A stretch of 6,844 bases of DNA from an uncultured Solobacterium sp. (GTDB taxonomy: Bacteria > Bacillota_I > Bacilli_A > Erysipelotrichales > Erysipelotrichaceae). Position numbers and translations under genes: made by a program. Each line of letters begins with the position of its first letter. Within the stretch, counting starts at the first letter, position 1. Below the pieces are notes generated by a model. It was not told the DNA's origin and did not search any database. It saw nothing but the letters and a program-made list of their open reading frames with translations. Of the stretch, positions 5,535 to 6,844 are shown piece after piece. The stretch spans positions 1 to 6,844 of the forward strand of contig CAJOLG010000095.1 of assembly GCA_905235315.1 (NCBI GenBank), given 5' to 3'.

Positions 5535-6844
5535 TCAGAATCCGTGTTTTTTGAACAGACGGTCCATCAGTTCCGGATAGGAATCCAGCGGGAAGCCCTG
5601 AACGGAATGTTCCTGAATGCCGAGATCCGCAAGATATCCGTGCAGCCAGACCGCCATACATACTGCAGTATCCACATCGCGTGTCATGGTCAGAATCCCG
5701 GCAAGGATGCCCGCAAGCAGATCGCCGGCTCCGGCCTGGGCCAGGGCAGGATTGCCGCTCTGGTTGATATACAGGCTGCCGTCCGGGAATGCGGCGATCG
5801 TATTGACCCCCTTGAGCACGACCGTCACATGATAGTCTCTTGCGAATGCGGAGGCGGTTTTGATCTTCTGATCGCGGATCACCGAAACCGGAAGCCCGGT
5901 GACGGCAGCGAATTCTCCGATATGCGGCGTCAGGATGACCGGCGCTTTCGCAAACCGCAGGATAAACATGTTATGGCTGAGCAGGCGGAGGGCCGCCGCG
6001 TCAAGCACAACCGGCACCCGGGATTCCTGCAGGATAAGATCCAGAACGTCTTCTTTGTGATGCATATAATTCGCACCGCTGCCGAAGGCGATCGCCGAGC
6101 AGTCATTGATCAGCGGTTCGATCACATCGTGCCAGCTGTGCTGCCCGAACGGGTGGAACACCGGAGTCAGGGCAAAGGAAGCGGCCGATGGATAGATCTC
6201 TTCCGGGATCGCTGCGGTGATGTACGGGGCACCGACGGTTTTGGCACCGAGCAGATTCAGCCCGAGCGCACCTGCCATTCCGTAACATCCGCCGACAATC
6301 AGCGTCTTTCCGAACGAACCCTTATACGCATTTTCGGATTTATGCGGGAAGGAAGCGAAGAAGGTTTCTTCGTCCATTTCCAGAAAGCGGGTGTACTGCG
6401 GATGGGGAAGGTTCAGCGGAAGCAGTTCGCATTTTTGAAACATGTGGTGTTCCTTGCGCAGAAGATGGAAGGGTTTATAACAGTCGATCGCAAGGGTAAG
6501 ATCCGAACGGATCGCATCTGAATCCCCGGCATCGCTGTCACACTCGCATCCGCTGTTGATATCAATACTCCAGACGGTTCGGCCGGCCCGGTTGATGTCG
6601 GAGAACAGGCGTTTGAGATGAGCGGGCAGGGCACCGTGAAAACTGAAGCCGTAGACCGCATCGAGAATCAGATCCGCGTTCGCAATTTCGTTCGAAAGTT
6701 CATCCGGAGTGATTTCACTGTTTCGCGGCAGCCTGCGCCTTGCGCGTTTTGCGGCATCCGAGACCGGCTTTCCGTCCGCAAGAAAAACGCGGCACCGGTA
6801 TTCTTTCGCAAGATCACGGCATACCACAAAGCCATCGCCGCCGT
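5535..6844 (-). CDS. nnr: Bifunctional NAD(P)H-hydrate epimerase / ADP-dependent NAD(P)H-hydrate dehydratase (N-terminus cut by window edge)
   Basis: This repair enzyme epimerises R-NAD(P)HX to S-NAD(P)HX (N-terminal YjeF_N domain) and dehydrates the S form back to NAD(P)H using ADP (C-terminal ribokinase-like domain). The frame is open to the window edge. The first visible codons read GGDGF, the end of the family's GNNGGDGF motif, so the GTG at 6827 is internal and roughly 50-70 N-terminal residues are missing. About 435 residues are visible. Epimerase signs: GGDGF, DAVYGFSFHGALP, SIDINSG. Dehydratase signs: GKTLIVGGCYGMAGA, TPHIGEFAAVTGLP, VVLKGVNTI and SGNPALAQAGAGDLLAGI, whose GAGD carries the catalytic Asp (about visible residue 374). 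The VLDAAAL segment has Ala where VLDADAL is usual, and AGAGD replaces the common GGTGD or GGSGD, so this is a somewhat diverged member that keeps the key Asp. It is convergent with cysK, with no visible functional link to it. Confidence 0.93.
   Translation of the reverse strand, partial: GGDGFVVCRDLAKEYRCRVFLADGKPVSDAAKRARRRLPRNSEITPDELSNEIANADLILDAVYGFSFHGALPAHLKRLFSDINRAGRTVWSIDINSGCECDSDAGDSDAIRSDLTLAIDCYKPFHLLRKEHHMFQKCELLPLNLPHPQYTRFLEMDEETFFASFPHKSENAYKGSFGKTLIVGGCYGMAGALGLNLLGAKTVGAPYITAAIPEEIYPSAASFALTPVFHPFGQHSWHDVIEPLINDCSAIAFGSGANYMHHKEDVLDLILQESRVPVVLDAAALRLLSHNMFILRFAKAPVILTPHIGEFAAVTGLPVSVIRDQKIKTASAFARDYHVTVVLKGVNTIAAFPDGSLYINQSGNPALAQAGAGDLLAGILAGILTMTRDVDTAVCMAVWLHGYLADLGIQEHSVQGFPLDSYPELMDRLFKKHGF

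Noticed and set aside
5544..6521. 325-codon plus-strand open frame opposite nnr
   Set aside because: It is antisense to a gene with clear family motifs throughout. Its composition (rich in Arg, His and Gln) is typical of a shadow frame, and it shows no family motif.

Overview
The window looks like chromosome from a low- to mid-GC Bacillota, most likely a gut-type Clostridia or Erysipelotrichia member. The reasons are strong AGGAGG-type ribosome binding sites, A/U-flanked intrinsic terminators, an MBG-repeat surface protein with a Pro/Thr-rich stalk, and a LysR regulator beside metY and cysK. The genus cannot be fixed from this sequence. Base composition and codon use look even across the genes, and I see no transposase, integrase, tRNA, rRNA, CRISPR array or other mark of a mobile island.

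Layout, left to right. (1) 1-963 is the C-terminal part of a large surface protein: an Ig-like repeat remnant, one MBG-type repeat, an Asp run, a Pro/Thr stalk and three membrane segments. It is closed by a terminator at 1022-1058. (2) 1208-1855 is an unrecognised 215-residue protein with its own extended -10 promoter and a terminator. (3) 2019-2936 is a LysR-family regulator. (4) 2937-3166 is a dense regulatory interval. It holds a palindrome of LysR-operator type, a terminator hairpin, and a 25-codon ORF with a good Shine-Dalgarno that ends in Cys-Arg-Met-Cys-Arg-Cys-stop. (5) 3167-4468 is O-acetylhomoserine sulfhydrylase (metY) and 4514-5443 is cysteine synthase (cysK), probably one operon. 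(6) 5535-6844 on the minus strand is the bifunctional NAD(P)HX epimerase/dehydratase (Nnr/YjeF), cut by the right edge. It converges on cysK across a shared terminator.

The functional core is sulfide assimilation. MetY makes homocysteine from O-acetylhomoserine plus sulfide, and CysK makes cysteine from O-acetylserine plus sulfide. The adjacent LysR protein is the obvious candidate transcriptional controller.

The most interesting observation is the tiny ORF at 3047-3124 just ahead of metY. Its last six codons include three Cys codons interleaved with CGA, an Arg codon that metY and cysK do not use at all. By hand, its mRNA can form two mutually exclusive structures, one of which covers the metY ribosome binding site. 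This fits a cysteine-responsive leader peptide that controls metY translation by ribosome stalling. It is inferred from sequence only and untested.
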